Counted from the stretch's first letter, positions 1 through 10,658 are shown. The stretch: 64,000 bases of DNA from Eubacterium sp. (GCA_017886765.1 JAGHJI010000018.1:19369-83368); one strand, 5' to 3'. Notes: generated by a model from the sequence alone, not told the origin. A program made the numbers and translations.

Positions 1-467
1 ATGTTGTTTGCTGCCGCAAGGTCTGCGTCACGGACAGCTATTGTAAGCTGTGCGCCTGCCATTACGCTTTCAAAGGCAAACATTCTTGAAACGCCGCCGC
101 TGCCGCAGAGAAGCGCCCTGCCCTCAAGGGTAATACCCGCCATATCCATCGCCCGCAAAAAGCCGAAGCAATCCGTGTTATAACCGGTCAGCACACCGTT
201 CTTATTCGCCACGGTATTGACCGCGCCGAAAAGCTCCGCCCTTTCGGAAAGGCCGTCAAGAAAAGGAATGATCTCCGTTTTATGAGGAATCGTAACATTA
301 AAACCCTCATACTTTTTCAGATTTGAAATCCTGCCTGAAAGGTTGTCCGGATGGATTTCCTCCAGCTCATACGAAGCGCTGATTTTGTTAATTTTAAAAA
401 GCTCCCTGTGAATCACCGGGGACATGGAATGTCCCAGAGGGTAACCGATAAGACCGAATTTTTTCAT
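1..467 (-). CDS. aroE: shikimate dehydrogenase, partial (3' end beyond window edge)
   Basis: Minus-strand reading from 467: MKKFGLIGYPLGHSMSPVIHRELFKINKISASYELEEI...FNVTIPHK...NTDCFGF, typical AroE N-terminus. Confidence 0.9.
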   Translation of the reverse strand, partial: MKKFGLIGYPLGHSMSPVIHRELFKINKISASYELEEIHPDNLSGRISNLKKYEGFNVTIPHKTEIIPFLDGLSERAELFGAVNTVANKNGVLTGYNTDCFGFLRAMDMAGITLEGRALLCGSGGVSRMFAFESVMAGAQLTIAVRDADLAAANN

Positions 468-578
468 GAATTATGACCTCATTTATAAAAAATTATTGAC
501 AATTGAATATGAATTATATAATATGATAATAACATAACAAAACAATATTAACAACTACTTTTTGAGGTGAAGGTTATT

Positions 579-806
579 ATGGTATTTGAAAAAATCAAGG
601 CAATTCTTGCTGAACAGCTTGACGTAGACGAGGATAGCATCACTGCCGACAGCCTTATTGTTGAGGACCTGGGCGCCGACAGTCTTGACGCTATTGATAT
701 TGTTATGTCTGTTGAGGATGAATTCGGAATTGAAGTACCTGATGAGATCGTTGAAAAGATGGAGAGTGTAAACGACATTATCACCTTTGTTGAAAACAAT
801 ATTTAG
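579..806 (+). CDS. acpP: acyl carrier protein
   Basis: MVFEKIKAILAEQLDVDEDSI...EDLGADSLDAIDIVMSVEDEF; DSL phosphopantetheine site; start set at 579 after RBS. Confidence 0.95.
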   Translation: MVFEKIKAILAEQLDVDEDSITADSLIVEDLGADSLDAIDIVMSVEDEFGIEVPDEIVEKMESVNDIITFVENNI

Positions 807-886
807 TACACATGGACGCAAGTGTGTATTTCGGCGCTGAAAAAGCGCAATCGTCATTGACAATAAAAATGAAATAAAGTAAAATA

Positions 887-912
887 AAAGCAGGTGAAAC
901 ACCTGCTTTTTT
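887..912 (+). terminator. intrinsic terminator after acpP
   Basis: AAAAGCAGGTGaaaCACCTGCTTTTTT. Confidence 0.85.
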
Positions 913-979
913 GCTTTGTAATTTATGAAAATATATGACGCATGTCATCTGTATAAAAATTTTGAGAGGGGTAATTCGT

Positions 980-2482
980 ATGGCTGAAAAATATGTTATG
1001 GCGCTGGACCAGGGCACGACCTCGTCAAGGGCTATCATATTCAACAAAAAGGGTGAAATCGTAGCTAAAGCGCAAAATGAATTTACCCAGTATTATCCGG
1101 AAAACGGCTGGGTCGAGCACGACCCTATGGAAATCCTGTTTTCACAGATCAGCGCCATTTTATCCTGTCTCAGGCTGGAAAAGGTCGACCCCAAGGATAT
1201 AGCCGGCATAGGCATCACAAACCAGAGGGAAACGACTATCGTCTGGGACAAAAAAACGGGAAAGCCGGTTTGCAACGCCATTGTATGGCAGTGCCGCAGA
1301 ACCGCCCAGTATTGCGAGGAACTGAAGGCGCAGGGGCTCAGTGATTATATAAAGGACACCACCGGACTGCTGATTGACGCGTATTTCAGCGCCACAAAAA
1401 TCAAGTGGATTCTGGACAATATTGACGGCGCAAGGGAAAAGGCGGAAAAGGGCGAACTGCTGTTCGGCACCGTAGACACCTGGCTGATATGGAATCTGAC
1501 CAACGGCAAGGTACATGTAACCGATTATTCAAACGCCTGCCGCACCATGCTTTTTGATATCGACAAGCTTTGCTGGGACCCCTTCCTTTGCGAGACGATG
1601 GGCATACCCATGAGCATGCTGCCTGAAGTCAAACCCTCCAGCTGTATTTACGGCAATGTTGCCAAAATCACGGGAATTGAAGACATAGAAGGCGTACCTA
1701 TCGCCGGCGCCATCGGCGACCAGCCGGGAGCGTTGTTCGGCCAGGGCTGCTTTAAAGAAGGTCAGGCGAAAAACACCTACGGCACAGGTTGCTTCCTTTT
1801 AATGAACACCGGCGAAAAGCGGGTCAACTCCCGTTCCAATCTCCTTTCCGGCATAGCATGGGGCATAGACAATAAAATCACATACGCTCTGGAAGGTTCC
1901 GCTTTCAACGCGGGATCCGTTATCAAATGGCTCAGAGATGAGGTAGAGCTGATACACTCCGCTCCGGAATGTGATGAATTAGCTGCCGAAGTTCCGGATT
2001 CCGGAGGCCTGTACTTTGTCCCCGCCTTTACCGGCCTGGGCGCTCCCTACTGGGATATGTACGCCAGGGGAACGATGATAGGCCTGACACGCAGCGTAAA
2101 CAGGAAGCATATATGCAGAGCCGTTCTGGAAAGCATAACATATCAGATGACCGACCTGCTGGAAGCCATGATGAAAGACTCCGACATTATGCTCAAGGAC
2201 CTGCGCGTTGACGGCGGCGCGTCGGTTTCCGATATCATGATGCAGATACAGGCGGATATGACCGGCGTCACCGTAAACAGGCCGAAAAACATTGAGACCA
2301 CCGCTCTCGGAGCCGCATACTGCGCCGGACTGGCAACAGGCGTCTGGTCCGGACTGGATGAGATTGAAGAGAACAGACAGGTTGACAAAGTATTCATCCC
2401 GTCAATGGAAACGACGGTGAGAAACAAAAAATATTCCGACTGGAAGCGCGCGGTTGAACGCTCACGAAACTGGGAAAGATAA
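980..2482 (+). CDS. glpK: glycerol kinase
   Basis: [22 protein letters not shown]...GLGAPYWD...[12 protein letters not shown] kinase family. Confidence 0.95.
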   Translation: MAEKYVMALDQGTTSSRAIIFNKKGEIVAKAQNEFTQYYPENGWVEHDPMEILFSQISAILSCLRLEKVDPKDIAGIGITNQRETTIVWDKKTGKPVCNAIVWQCRRTAQYCEELKAQGLSDYIKDTTGLLIDAYFSATKIKWILDNIDGAREKAEKGELLFGTVDTWLIWNLTNGKVHVTDYSNACRTMLFDIDKLCWDPFLCETMGIPMSMLPEVKPSSCIYGNVAKITGIEDIEGVPIAGAIGDQPGALFGQGCFKEGQAKNTYGTGCFLLMNTGEKRVNSRSNLLSGIAWGIDNKITYALEGSAFNAGSVIKWLRDEVELIHSAPECDELAAEVPDSGGLYFVPAFTGLGAPYWDMYARGTMIGLTRSVNRKHICRAVLESITYQMTDLLEAMMKDSDIMLKDLRVDGGASVSDIMMQIQADMTGVTVNRPKNIETTALGAAYCAGLATGVWSGLDEIEENRQVDKVFIPSMETTVRNKKYSDWKRAVERSRNWER

Positions 2483-2514
2483 TAAAAGAATAAATATTTG
2501 AAAGGAGTTTTATT

Positions 2515-3624
2515 ATGGGCAAGGTAATATGTCCCTGGGATCTGATCACGAATTTTGTCACAGACGCGTTTGTGGGTTACGGCGTACCGAAAGAAGACGC
2601 CGAAATCTGCACTGACGTCCTGCTGGAATCGGACAGACGTGGAATAGAAAGCCACGGCTGTAACAGATTCAAGCCCATCTACCTTGACAGAATCAAGGCG
2701 GGTATTCAGAAACCGGTAACTGAATTTGAAATCATCAGAGAAACACCGACAACCGCCGTTGTAGACGGTCACGACGGTATGGGTCAGGTCATCAGCCATA
2801 GGGCAATGCAAATGGCTATTGATAAAGCGAAGGAATACGGTATGGGAATGGTTGCCGTGCGCAACTCCTGTCACTACGGTATCGCCGGCTATTACGCCAC
2901 TATGGCTACAAAGCAGGGCTGTATCGGCATAACGGGAACGAACGCCAGACCCTCTGTCGCCCCCACCTTTGGCGTGGACGGTATGTTCGGTACCAATCCC
3001 CTTACAATTGGTATTCCGACAGATGAGGAATTTGATTTTGTCATCGACTGCGCCACCTCCATCACACAAAACGGTAAAATTGAGTATTATGAGAGAATCG
3101 GCGAGGATGTTCATCCCGGCACAATCATAGGCAGGGACGGAAAACAGCTGGAGGGGGACGCCGGAGCGGCGCTGAAAAAAATACGCAATGGCGAAGCGGC
3201 TCTCACAACACTGGGCGGCATCGGCGAGGCCCTGGGCGGATACAAGGGCTACGGCTACGCTATGGTAATCGAGTTGCTGTCCGCGATTCTTCAGGACGGC
3301 GACTACGGAAAAGCCCTGGACGGCAAGGATGAAAACGGAAACATCAGACCCTACCACCTGGGTCACTTCTTTATCGCTATTGATACGGAGCATTTCCTGG
3401 GAGAAGATCTCACCAGGAAAAAGGCGGGAGAGATCGTCCGTTCCGTCCGCAACTCGACAAAAGCCCCCGGATGTGACAGGATATACACCGCCGGTGAAAA
3501 GGAATGGGACGTATGGCAGGAGCGAAAGGACAGCGGTGTACCCATCAACGAGTCCGTACAAAAAGAGCTTGTTGAGATACGCGACGAGCTGGGACTCACG
3601 CAGTACAAATTCCCGTGGGAGTAA
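2515..3624 (+). CDS. Ldh family oxidoreductase (malate/L-lactate dehydrogenase, MDH2/LDH2 type)
   Basis: Protein shows the LDH2 family pattern (SDRRGIESHG, NSCHYGIAGYYA, FVIDCATS). Confidence 0.85.
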   Translation: MGKVICPWDLITNFVTDAFVGYGVPKEDAEICTDVLLESDRRGIESHGCNRFKPIYLDRIKAGIQKPVTEFEIIRETPTTAVVDGHDGMGQVISHRAMQMAIDKAKEYGMGMVAVRNSCHYGIAGYYATMATKQGCIGITGTNARPSVAPTFGVDGMFGTNPLTIGIPTDEEFDFVIDCATSITQNGKIEYYERIGEDVHPGTIIGRDGKQLEGDAGAALKKIRNGEAALTTLGGIGEALGGYKGYGYAMVIELLSAILQDGDYGKALDGKDENGNIRPYHLGHFFIAIDTEHFLGEDLTRKKAGEIVRSVRNSTKAPGCDRIYTAGEKEWDVWQERKDSGVPINESVQKELVEIRDELGLTQYKFPWE

Positions 3625-3677
3625 TCACGCTGCATTCCATTCAGTAATAATTAAGTAAAATCAGAGGTATATAAACA

Positions 3678-4847
3678 ATGGACTATCGTAAAGAATCGTT
3701 AAAACTGCACGGCGAATGGAAAGGCAAGGTTGAGGTAACCGCCAGAGCAAAGGTAAACGACAAGGATTCTCTTTCCCTCGCCTATACCCCCGGCGTTGCC
3801 GAGCCCTGTCTCGCCATTAAAGAGGATTATAAAAAGAGCTGGGAACTTACACGGCGCTGGAATATGGTAGCCGTTATCACCGACGGCACCGCTGTACTGG
3901 GCCTTGGAGATATCGGACCTGAAGCAGGTATGCCCGTTATGGAAGGCAAATGCGTGCTCTTCAAGGAATTCGGCGACGTGGACGCATTCCCGCTTTGCGT
4001 ACGCACAAAGGATGTGGACGAGTTTGTTGAAACGGTCTACAACATCAGCGGCTCATTCGGCGGAATCAATCTTGAGGACATTGCGGCTCCCCGCTGCTTT
4101 GAAATTGAGGAAAAGCTCAAGAAAAAATGTGATATTCCCATTTTCCATGACGACCAGCACGGCACGGCAGTGGTTGTCTCCGCCGCCCTCATAAACGCTA
4201 CAAAGCTTACCGGCAAAGCCCTGTCAGACTGCAAGGCGGTCATCAACGGCGCAGGCGCCGCAGGCATCGCTATTGCAAAACTGCTGATGACGCTCGGTCT
4301 GCGTGACGTGATTCTCTGTGACAGAACCGGCGCCATTTACGAGGGCAGGGAAAATCTCAATCCCTCCAAGGAAGCGATAGCAAAAGCGACCAACAGGGAA
4401 ATGACAAAGGGGTCCCTTTCCGAAGCCGTTAAGGGTACGGATATCTTCATAGGCGTTTCCGCACCCGGTGTGCTGACGCAGGATATGATCCGGACCATGA
4501 ACAGCGATCCGATCATTCTTGCCATGGCAAACCCCACGCCGGAAATTATGCCGGAGGAAGCAAAAGCCGCCGGCGCTAAGATTGTGGGCACAGGCCGCTC
4601 GGATTTCCCCAACCAGATCAACAATGTTGTCGCTTTCCCGGGAATCTTCCGCGGCGCGCTGGACGTGCGGGCAAGCGATATTACGGAAAATATGAAAATC
4701 GCCGCGGCATATGCCATCGCCTCGCTGGCTGAGGATAAGCTGTCAGCGGACTATATCCTCCCCTATGCTTTTGACGAGAGGATAAAGGATACCGTCGCAA
4801 AAGCGGTCGCCGACGCGGCAGTCAAGGACGGCGTCGCAAGAATTTAA
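3678..4847 (+). CDS. NAD(P)-dependent malic enzyme
   Basis: SLAYTPGVAEPCLAI, FHDDQHGTAVV, INGAGAAGIAIAKLL motifs. Confidence 0.93.
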   Translation: MDYRKESLKLHGEWKGKVEVTARAKVNDKDSLSLAYTPGVAEPCLAIKEDYKKSWELTRRWNMVAVITDGTAVLGLGDIGPEAGMPVMEGKCVLFKEFGDVDAFPLCVRTKDVDEFVETVYNISGSFGGINLEDIAAPRCFEIEEKLKKKCDIPIFHDDQHGTAVVVSAALINATKLTGKALSDCKAVINGAGAAGIAIAKLLMTLGLRDVILCDRTGAIYEGRENLNPSKEAIAKATNREMTKGSLSEAVKGTDIFIGVSAPGVLTQDMIRTMNSDPIILAMANPTPEIMPEEAKAAGAKIVGTGRSDFPNQINNVVAFPGIFRGALDVRASDITENMKIAAAYAIASLAEDKLSADYILPYAFDERIKDTVAKAVADAAVKDGVARI

Positions 4848-4866
4848 TGAAACATAGCATACTAAC

Positions 4867-4899
4867 AAAAAGGAAGCGGTTATTAATCGCTTCCTTTTT
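4867..4899. terminator. bidirectional terminator between convergent genes
   Basis: AAAAAGGAAGCG...CGCTTCCTTTTT. Confidence 0.85.
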
Positions 4900-4908
4900 T
4901 GTTGATAT

Positions 4909-5394
4909 TTACAAATCCAGTTCGTCTATCCACGCTTGGATTGCACAAAGGTTTTCCGAACTGCTGAACCTTTTACCCGTTTTCCATTTTGTCGAGTCAG
5001 GACAGGACTTTTTGAGAACCTCATCTGTTTTTCCCATGCCGCTTGAGCCGGAGGTGGCAAAGGGAATAACCGTCTTGCCGGAGAAATCATAGCTTTCAAG
5101 AAAAGTCTGTATAATACGCGGCGCTACATACCACCAGATGGGAAATCCCACAAAAACAACGTCATATTCATCCATATTCTCCACCTTACCGCTGATCTGC
5201 GGACGCGCGGATTCGTCAGCCATTTCTATACTGCTGCGGCTGTTTTTATCATGCCAGTTCAAGTCTGCCAAAGTATATTTCTCCGCAGGGCATATTTCAA
5301 AAAGGTCCGCGTTTGCCGCTTGGGCAATCGTACCCGCAAGCCTTGCAGTCTGTCCGCTGGCTGAAAAATACGCTACCAGAATCTTTTTGCTCAT
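4909..5394 (-). CDS. flavodoxin
   Basis: MSKKILVAYFSASGQTARLA...VFVGFPIWWYVAP. Confidence 0.9.
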   Translation of the reverse strand: MSKKILVAYFSASGQTARLAGTIAQAANADLFEICPAEKYTLADLNWHDKNSRSSIEMADESARPQISGKVENMDEYDVVFVGFPIWWYVAPRIIQTFLESYDFSGKTVIPFATSGSSGMGKTDEVLKKSCPDSTKWKTGKRFSSSENLCAIQAWIDELDL

Positions 5395-5412
5395 AGAATC
5401 ACCTCGTCTATT

Positions 5413-6105
5413 TTATTCCGTAGCGTTTTGAATGCAGGTAAGCGCGTTCAGGCTGCGGGGATATCCCACATACGGCAGACACTGGGAAACGACTTTTATA
5501 AGAAATTCCTTATCGTTGCCCAAGTTCATATTTCCCTTAGCATGACCTGTCAGCTGGGGCTCGCATCCGTCCTGAGCAAGCAGAAAGCAGAAGGTAATCA
5601 TTTCTCTCTGGGCAAGAGTAAGGCAGGTCCTTGTATAGTAATCACCGAAACAGTTTGCGGCAAGCCATCTGTTGACATGTCCTGTTTTCCATGCGTCTTT
5701 CATCGCCTCGCCGAAAATATCGACCTGTAACTGGGCGCCTTTTTCAAGGCGGTCATCAAAACTGGTGGTCGCCTGACCTTCCAAGGGGAGCTTTATTCCT
5801 CTTTCCGAGAAAATATCGTTTGCGGCTTTAAGGAACTGCCACATTCTGCCCATTCCGACATAATCAACGGACTGATATACGATTTCCTTTACAGCAACCG
5901 GGGACAATCCTGCATCCAATGCTTTTGGCAGAATCTCCTTATAAGCATCAAGTCCCTGACAGCCGATAAGCGCTGCCAGAATTGCCATATACCGGGTAAC
6001 CGGTTCCATCTGCTGACCTTCTTCATTCACAGCCTCATCAAACGCGAAATGTTCAAATCTCTCCATAAATTCAGGGTCTGTTTTACGAAAAGCTTCTGTA
6101 TACAT
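5413..6105 (-). CDS. carboxymuconolactone decarboxylase family protein
   Basis: Two CMD-like segments (ILAALIGCQGLDAYKEILPKALDAG; LAQREMITFCFLLAQDGCEPQLTGH). Confidence 0.85.
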   Translation of the reverse strand: MYTEAFRKTDPEFMERFEHFAFDEAVNEEGQQMEPVTRYMAILAALIGCQGLDAYKEILPKALDAGLSPVAVKEIVYQSVDYVGMGRMWQFLKAANDIFSERGIKLPLEGQATTSFDDRLEKGAQLQVDIFGEAMKDAWKTGHVNRWLAANCFGDYYTRTCLTLAQREMITFCFLLAQDGCEPQLTGHAKGNMNLGNDKEFLIKVVSQCLPYVGYPRSLNALTCIQNATE

Positions 6106-6135
6106 ACGAATACCTCCTATAGTATTTATTAGTAT

Positions 6136-7158
6136 TTATATTTTCTGATCGCCTGTTGACCAGACATGGCTGCTTTTTGCCTGCGCCATGACTCCAACCA
6201 GATTATGCGCAACATAAGGCTCTTCCAGATACGAAAGCTCGCTTTCGTCAAGAACAAGTTCCGTCGCCCTTGCGGCGCCCTCAACATGATGAAGTTTCGT
6301 TGCGCCGACAACAGGCGACGTTACCTTTGTCAAAAGCCATGCCAGCGCTATTTCCGTCATAGAAACCCCATGTTTATCCGCAAGCTCCGCGACACGTTCA
6401 AGGATCACTCCATCCTGCTGTGCTGTGGCATCATATTTCAGCCGGGCATAGCTGTCCTCCTGCAAGCGTTTGGAGGTTTCACCCGGATGCTTGGAAAGTC
6501 TGCCCCCTGCCAAGGCGCTGTACGGCGTCATGGCGACGTTGTCCTCCGCGCAGAGTTTTTCCATTTCACGTTCCTCTTCACGGAAAATCAGGTTGTAGTG
6601 CCCCTGTACCGATATAAATTTTGCAAAGCCTTCTTTTTCCGCCAGAGCGTTCGCCTTGGCAAGCTGATAGGCAAAGCAGTTTGATATGCCGATATAACGG
6701 GCTTTCCCGGCTTTAACCATATTGTTGAGCCCTTCCATAATATCATAAAGAGGCGTCTGGTAGTCCCACATATGATAAATATACAGATCGACATAATCCA
6801 TACCGAGATTCTGAAGACTTTTATCTATCATTTTTTCAATATGCTTCTGACCTGAAATGCCCGACGCGATTTCCTCGTTGGTACGGGGCAGAAACTTAGT
6901 GGCTACTACCACTTTGTCACGGTCTGCAAAGTCCCTGAGCGCTTTGCCCAGATACTGCTCGCTGGTGCCGCTCTGATAAGCGATTGCCGTATCAAAGAAA
7001 TTTATACCCAGCTCCAGACCGCGCTGTATGATTTCACGGGTCTGTTTTTCATCAACGGTCCAGCTGTGCTGCCCGTTTTTTGAATCGCCGAATCCCATAC
7101 AGCCCATACAGATACGAGACACGGTCAAATCGGAATTACCCAGTTTTGTGTACTTCAT
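6136..7158 (-). CDS. aldo/keto reductase
   Basis: MKYTKLGNSDLTVSRICMGCMGFG...NFFDTAIAYQSGTSEQYLGKAL. Confidence 0.93.
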   Translation of the reverse strand: MKYTKLGNSDLTVSRICMGCMGFGDSKNGQHSWTVDEKQTREIIQRGLELGINFFDTAIAYQSGTSEQYLGKALRDFADRDKVVVATKFLPRTNEEIASGISGQKHIEKMIDKSLQNLGMDYVDLYIYHMWDYQTPLYDIMEGLNNMVKAGKARYIGISNCFAYQLAKANALAEKEGFAKFISVQGHYNLIFREEEREMEKLCAEDNVAMTPYSALAGGRLSKHPGETSKRLQEDSYARLKYDATAQQDGVILERVAELADKHGVSMTEIALAWLLTKVTSPVVGATKLHHVEGAARATELVLDESELSYLEEPYVAHNLVGVMAQAKSSHVWSTGDQKI

Positions 7159-7176
7159 ACTTCATTCTCCTAACGT

Positions 7177-7800
7177 TTAAATATCAAGAAGCTTCTTTAT
7201 TTCCATATATGCCATTTCATATACGGACAAATATTTAAATTCAACACCTGCCTTTTTCATAGCCTCCCGCTGTTTTTCAGTAACATACGTATATGGATAA
7301 ATTCCGTAAATAAACGGGAAAAAAGTAAATATAAAGTTTTCTGCATCCCTTTCCGCCATTTGCGGAAAAAATTTTTTCAGGCATACTTTCAGCGCGTTTA
7401 TGGACCTCCCGTAAGCGTACTTGAATGCAACAAGACTGTCCATTGAGCTGTTTTCCTCCATATCATACATATTCATGGAAAGCAGTTTAAGCAGCCTTTG
7501 CCTTTTTTCCAAACTGGAAGCCAGCTTCGAGGCGAAGTCATCCGCAGACAATCTCTGATTGTCACCCGCCAAGTGGGTCAGGTCATCGATCCAGAGCTCA
7601 TATTCCCTCTGAAACAGGGCGAGAAAGATCTCCTCCTTCGTACGGAAATAATTATAAATAGAAGTTCTTGTAAAGGAAGTATACTTGCTGATCTCTTTTA
7701 TCGTAATATCTTTGAAATTCATTTTTTCATATAATGCTGCGCAGGCGTCAATAATTTCCTCCCTGCGTGAATTTGTCAGCTGCTTTGAACCTTTAGGCAT
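7177..7800 (-). CDS. TetR/AcrR family transcriptional regulator
   Basis: N-terminal HTH: IIDACAALYEKMNFKDITIKEISKYTSFTRTSIYNYFRTKEEIFLALF. Confidence 0.9.
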   Translation of the reverse strand: MPKGSKQLTNSRREEIIDACAALYEKMNFKDITIKEISKYTSFTRTSIYNYFRTKEEIFLALFQREYELWIDDLTHLAGDNQRLSADDFASKLASSLEKRQRLLKLLSMNMYDMEENSSMDSLVAFKYAYGRSINALKVCLKKFFPQMAERDAENFIFTFFPFIYGIYPYTYVTEKQREAMKKAGVEFKYLSVYEMAYMEIKKLLDI

Positions 7801-7836
7801 ATTTGTTTCCTCTGTTTCCTGAATTCAATAATATAC

Positions 7837-7887
7837 TGACATCGTGTCAGCACACTGTTATTGTACCACATTCTGACACCGTGTCAA
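7837..7887 (-). promoter_or_regulatory. TetR operon promoter with two palindromic operators
   Basis: TGACATCGTGTCA (7837-7849) and TGACACCGTGTCA (7874-7886); minus-strand TTGACA (7882-7887), 16-bp spacer, TACAAT (7860-7865). Confidence 0.75.
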
Positions 7888-8179
7888 TATCTATTTGTGA
7901 AATATGAATAAATTACTGAAATTTACTTACGAATAATACAAAGGAAAACACAGCCCAACCGTACATTATCAGACTTTTGTCGTTTAACAGGTAACATTTT
8001 GTCAAGAGTTAAGGCTATTTTTTGTAAATTAGTAACAATTATTACAAAAAGGTTACAAGCAACATTGTTTACCATTGCCATAGATTACTGAACACAATTT
8101 ATGATAAAATGCAAAACGATGTTGAACAAACGGCATATTCTGCCAAGGATTGACTCTGCCGTTTGTAAAGGAGGCAGCA

Positions 8180-8833
8180 ATGAGAAAGCTGATAAAAAAC
8201 AGTATTCTTACCGTTTTATTGACTATTATCGTATTGAGCGTTTTCCCCACAACAGTATTTGCAGATGAATTTGAGCCAAGGCTTACCGCGCCAAACGGAG
8301 AGCCGTATTACACATCGGAGCTTAACACCTATTCACAAACCGGATACGGTATGCCAAACTGCGTTGCGTACGCGTTCGGCAGGATTTATGAGCTAAACGG
8401 AGAAAAACCGAAGATCGACCGCGGAAACGCAGGCGAGTGGTGGTTTATCAACAAGTACAACAACTACTATGAATACGGCAGCGAACCCAGATTGGGCGCA
8501 ATCGCCTGTTGGTCCGGACATGTTGCCGTCGTCGAGGAAATTGCAGAGGACGGCGCGATAACCGTTTCCGAATCCCACTGGGGCGGAACATATTTTAACA
8601 CCAGTGTTTATTATGATATGTATGCACACTATGGTCAGTCCTTTTACGGTTACATCTATGCCTACAACGAACCGGAACCTGAAGAAGAACCTGTCGTTAA
8701 GGAGCCTTCATACAAAATGGAGGAGGCATACTTTGAGCCGCAGGAAATGACCTGCTTTACCGCGCTTGAATTTGCTCAGAGTAATAACACCATTATGAAT
8801 CCGAATACCAACTCACTATTAAATACATTATAA
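8180..8833 (+). CDS. secreted CHAP-domain protein (putative peptidoglycan amidase/endopeptidase)
   Basis: Signal peptide; MPNCVAYAFGR ... GAIACWSGHVAVVEEIAEDGAITVSESHWGG (CHAP Cys/His pattern); start after AAAGGAGG. Confidence 0.8.
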   Translation: MRKLIKNSILTVLLTIIVLSVFPTTVFADEFEPRLTAPNGEPYYTSELNTYSQTGYGMPNCVAYAFGRIYELNGEKPKIDRGNAGEWWFINKYNNYYEYGSEPRLGAIACWSGHVAVVEEIAEDGAITVSESHWGGTYFNTSVYYDMYAHYGQSFYGYIYAYNEPEPEEEPVVKEPSYKMEEAYFEPQEMTCFTALEFAQSNNTIMNPNTNSLLNTL

Positions 8834-8854
8834 TTAATAACATTTTATTTGTAT

Positions 8855-8886
8855 AAAATCCGCAAGCAAAACACTTGCGGATTTTT
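8855..8886 (+). terminator. intrinsic terminator
   Basis: AAAATCCGCAAG caaaaca CTTGCGGATTTTT. Confidence 0.85.
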
Positions 8887-9024
8887 GATTTTAATTAAAA
8901 AACAATATTTTAGACACAAAAGCAAAGATTATGAATCACATTTATTTCCAAATCATGAATTTTTTACTTTTTTGAGAAAAAACTATTGACAAATCAGAAA
9001 AATGGTTATACTATTATAGCAGAG

Positions 9025-9051
9025 TTAGCACTCAGGTGCTGAGAGTGCTAA
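9025..9051 (+). promoter_or_regulatory. CIRCE element (HrcA operator)
   Basis: TTAGCACTC-N9-GAGTGCTAA, exact consensus, just upstream of hrcA; TTGACA at 8986. Confidence 0.97.
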
Positions 9052-9082
9052 CAACAAGATAACAAAAAGAGGTGCCGAAGGA

Positions 9083-10108
9083 ATGATCAGTGAAAGACGT
9101 CTGGCGATACTCAATTTAATCATTGAGCATTACATTCAGACGGGCGAGCCCATGGGTTCCAAAACACTGTGCAGTCTTTTGCCCTACTCCGTCTCCAGCG
9201 CCACCGTAAGAAATGAGATGGCTTATCTGTCACAGCTGGGTTATCTTGAGCAAAGGCACACAAGCGGAGGTCGTATCCCCAGCAAAGCTTCTTACAGATA
9301 TTATGTTGACAATCTTATGGTGCCCCGGGAGTTATCCGATTACGACAAACAGAGCATCGACGAAGCGCTTTCCGTTAACGCCGGAGATCCGGAACGTCTG
9401 CTGGCAGATGCGGCAAGGCTGCTTTCTCAATATACCAACTGCACCGGTTTTTGCTGTTCGTTAGAGGATCCGCTGGACTGTATACAGGGCGTTGATCTTA
9501 TTCCGGCCGGCAATTCAAAAGCGATGCTCGTCATGCTGACGGCAGGAAGCAAAATAAAATCTTCCCTTATCAATATCCAGCGTCCGATAAACGACGATTT
9601 CAGATATCTCTTTTATGAGGTAGTAAAAAGGTTATTTGCAGGCACCGCGCTGAGCGAGGTAAATACATCCCTGATTCAGCGCTCCGTACTGATTGCCGGC
9701 GAACAGGTCTTTGACCTGGTGCCGATACTGACTTCCCTCTGCTCGCTGTGCAGTGAAGCGTCAAAAAGCAAGCTGGTTCTTGAGGGAGAAACGAATCTCC
9801 TTTCCCACAGCGAACTGGGAAACGAAGTTTACAGAATTTTGTCATTCCTTACCGACAGGAAGCGGCTCATAGATTTTTCAGAATGGTTTGCTGAATCAAA
9901 CGCAAAATACAATTTATTCATCGGGGATGAAAATCCGCTGTATGAACTGAAAAACACAGCCACCGCCATTTCAAAATTCACATACGGCAACAATCAGACC
10001 GCCGCGCTCGGATTAATAGGTTCAACGAGAATCGACTACAAAAGCGTCATTCCCGTTTCCGAATACATTTTTAATAAAGTGGATAATCTGCTTTCCAGTA
10101 GCCACTGA
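9083..10108 (+). CDS. hrcA: heat-inducible transcription repressor HrcA
   Basis: MISERRLAILNLIIEHYIQTGEPMGSKTL...VSSATVRNEMAYLSQLGYLEQRHTSGGRIPS. Confidence 0.95.
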   Translation: MISERRLAILNLIIEHYIQTGEPMGSKTLCSLLPYSVSSATVRNEMAYLSQLGYLEQRHTSGGRIPSKASYRYYVDNLMVPRELSDYDKQSIDEALSVNAGDPERLLADAARLLSQYTNCTGFCCSLEDPLDCIQGVDLIPAGNSKAMLVMLTAGSKIKSSLINIQRPINDDFRYLFYEVVKRLFAGTALSEVNTSLIQRSVLIAGEQVFDLVPILTSLCSLCSEASKSKLVLEGETNLLSHSELGNEVYRILSFLTDRKRLIDFSEWFAESNAKYNLFIGDENPLYELKNTATAISKFTYGNNQTAALGLIGSTRIDYKSVIPVSEYIFNKVDNLLSSSH

Positions 10109-10130
10109 TTACCCGTAAAGGAGGTACAAA

Positions 10131-10658
10131 ATGAGCAAAAAGAAAACGGAAAAAGCCAAGGAAGAAGAAATCAAGAAAGATGTAAATCAGAAAGAAGAAA
10201 AAGAGGAAAAAACCGAAGAGCAGGCAAACCCTCTTGAAAAAGAGCTTGCCGATACCAAGGAACAGCTTTTGAGAGTTACTGCGGAATACGCAAATTTCCG
10301 CAAGCGCTCGGAAAAAGAAAAGAATGAAAGCTATGCCTACGCAACGGCAAAAACAGTAGGAGAAATCCTGACGGTCATTGACAACCTGGAAAGGGCGCTG
10401 TCAAATGAACAGGAGGATTACGAAGGGCTGAAAAAAGGCGTCCAGATGACCTATGACGGTTTGATGGCGTCCCTAGAAAAGCTTGGTGTTACAGCCTTTG
10501 GGGAAAGCGGTGATCAATTTGACCCGAACTTCCACAACGCAGTAATGCATGTCGAGGACGACAGTCTGGAGGCAAACGTGATTACCGACGTATTCCAGAA
10601 AGGCTATAAGATAAATGATAAGGTTGTAAGACCCGCAATGGTCAAAACAGCCAACTGA
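10131..10658 (+). CDS. grpE: nucleotide exchange factor GrpE
   Basis: AEYANFRKRSEKEKNESYAYA...FDPNFHNAVMHVEDDSLEANVITDVFQKGYKINDKVVRPAMVKTAN. Confidence 0.95.
   Translation: MSKKKTEKAKEEEIKKDVNQKEEKEEKTEEQANPLEKELADTKEQLLRVTAEYANFRKRSEKEKNESYAYATAKTVGEILTVIDNLERALSNEQEDYEGLKKGVQMTYDGLMASLEKLGVTAFGESGDQFDPNFHNAVMHVEDDSLEANVITDVFQKGYKINDKVVRPAMVKTAN

Noticed and set aside
2143-3561. 472-aa minus-strand ORF opposite glpK and the Ldh gene
   Set aside because: Overlaps two well-supported plus-strand genes; low-complexity translation; antisense shadow ORF.
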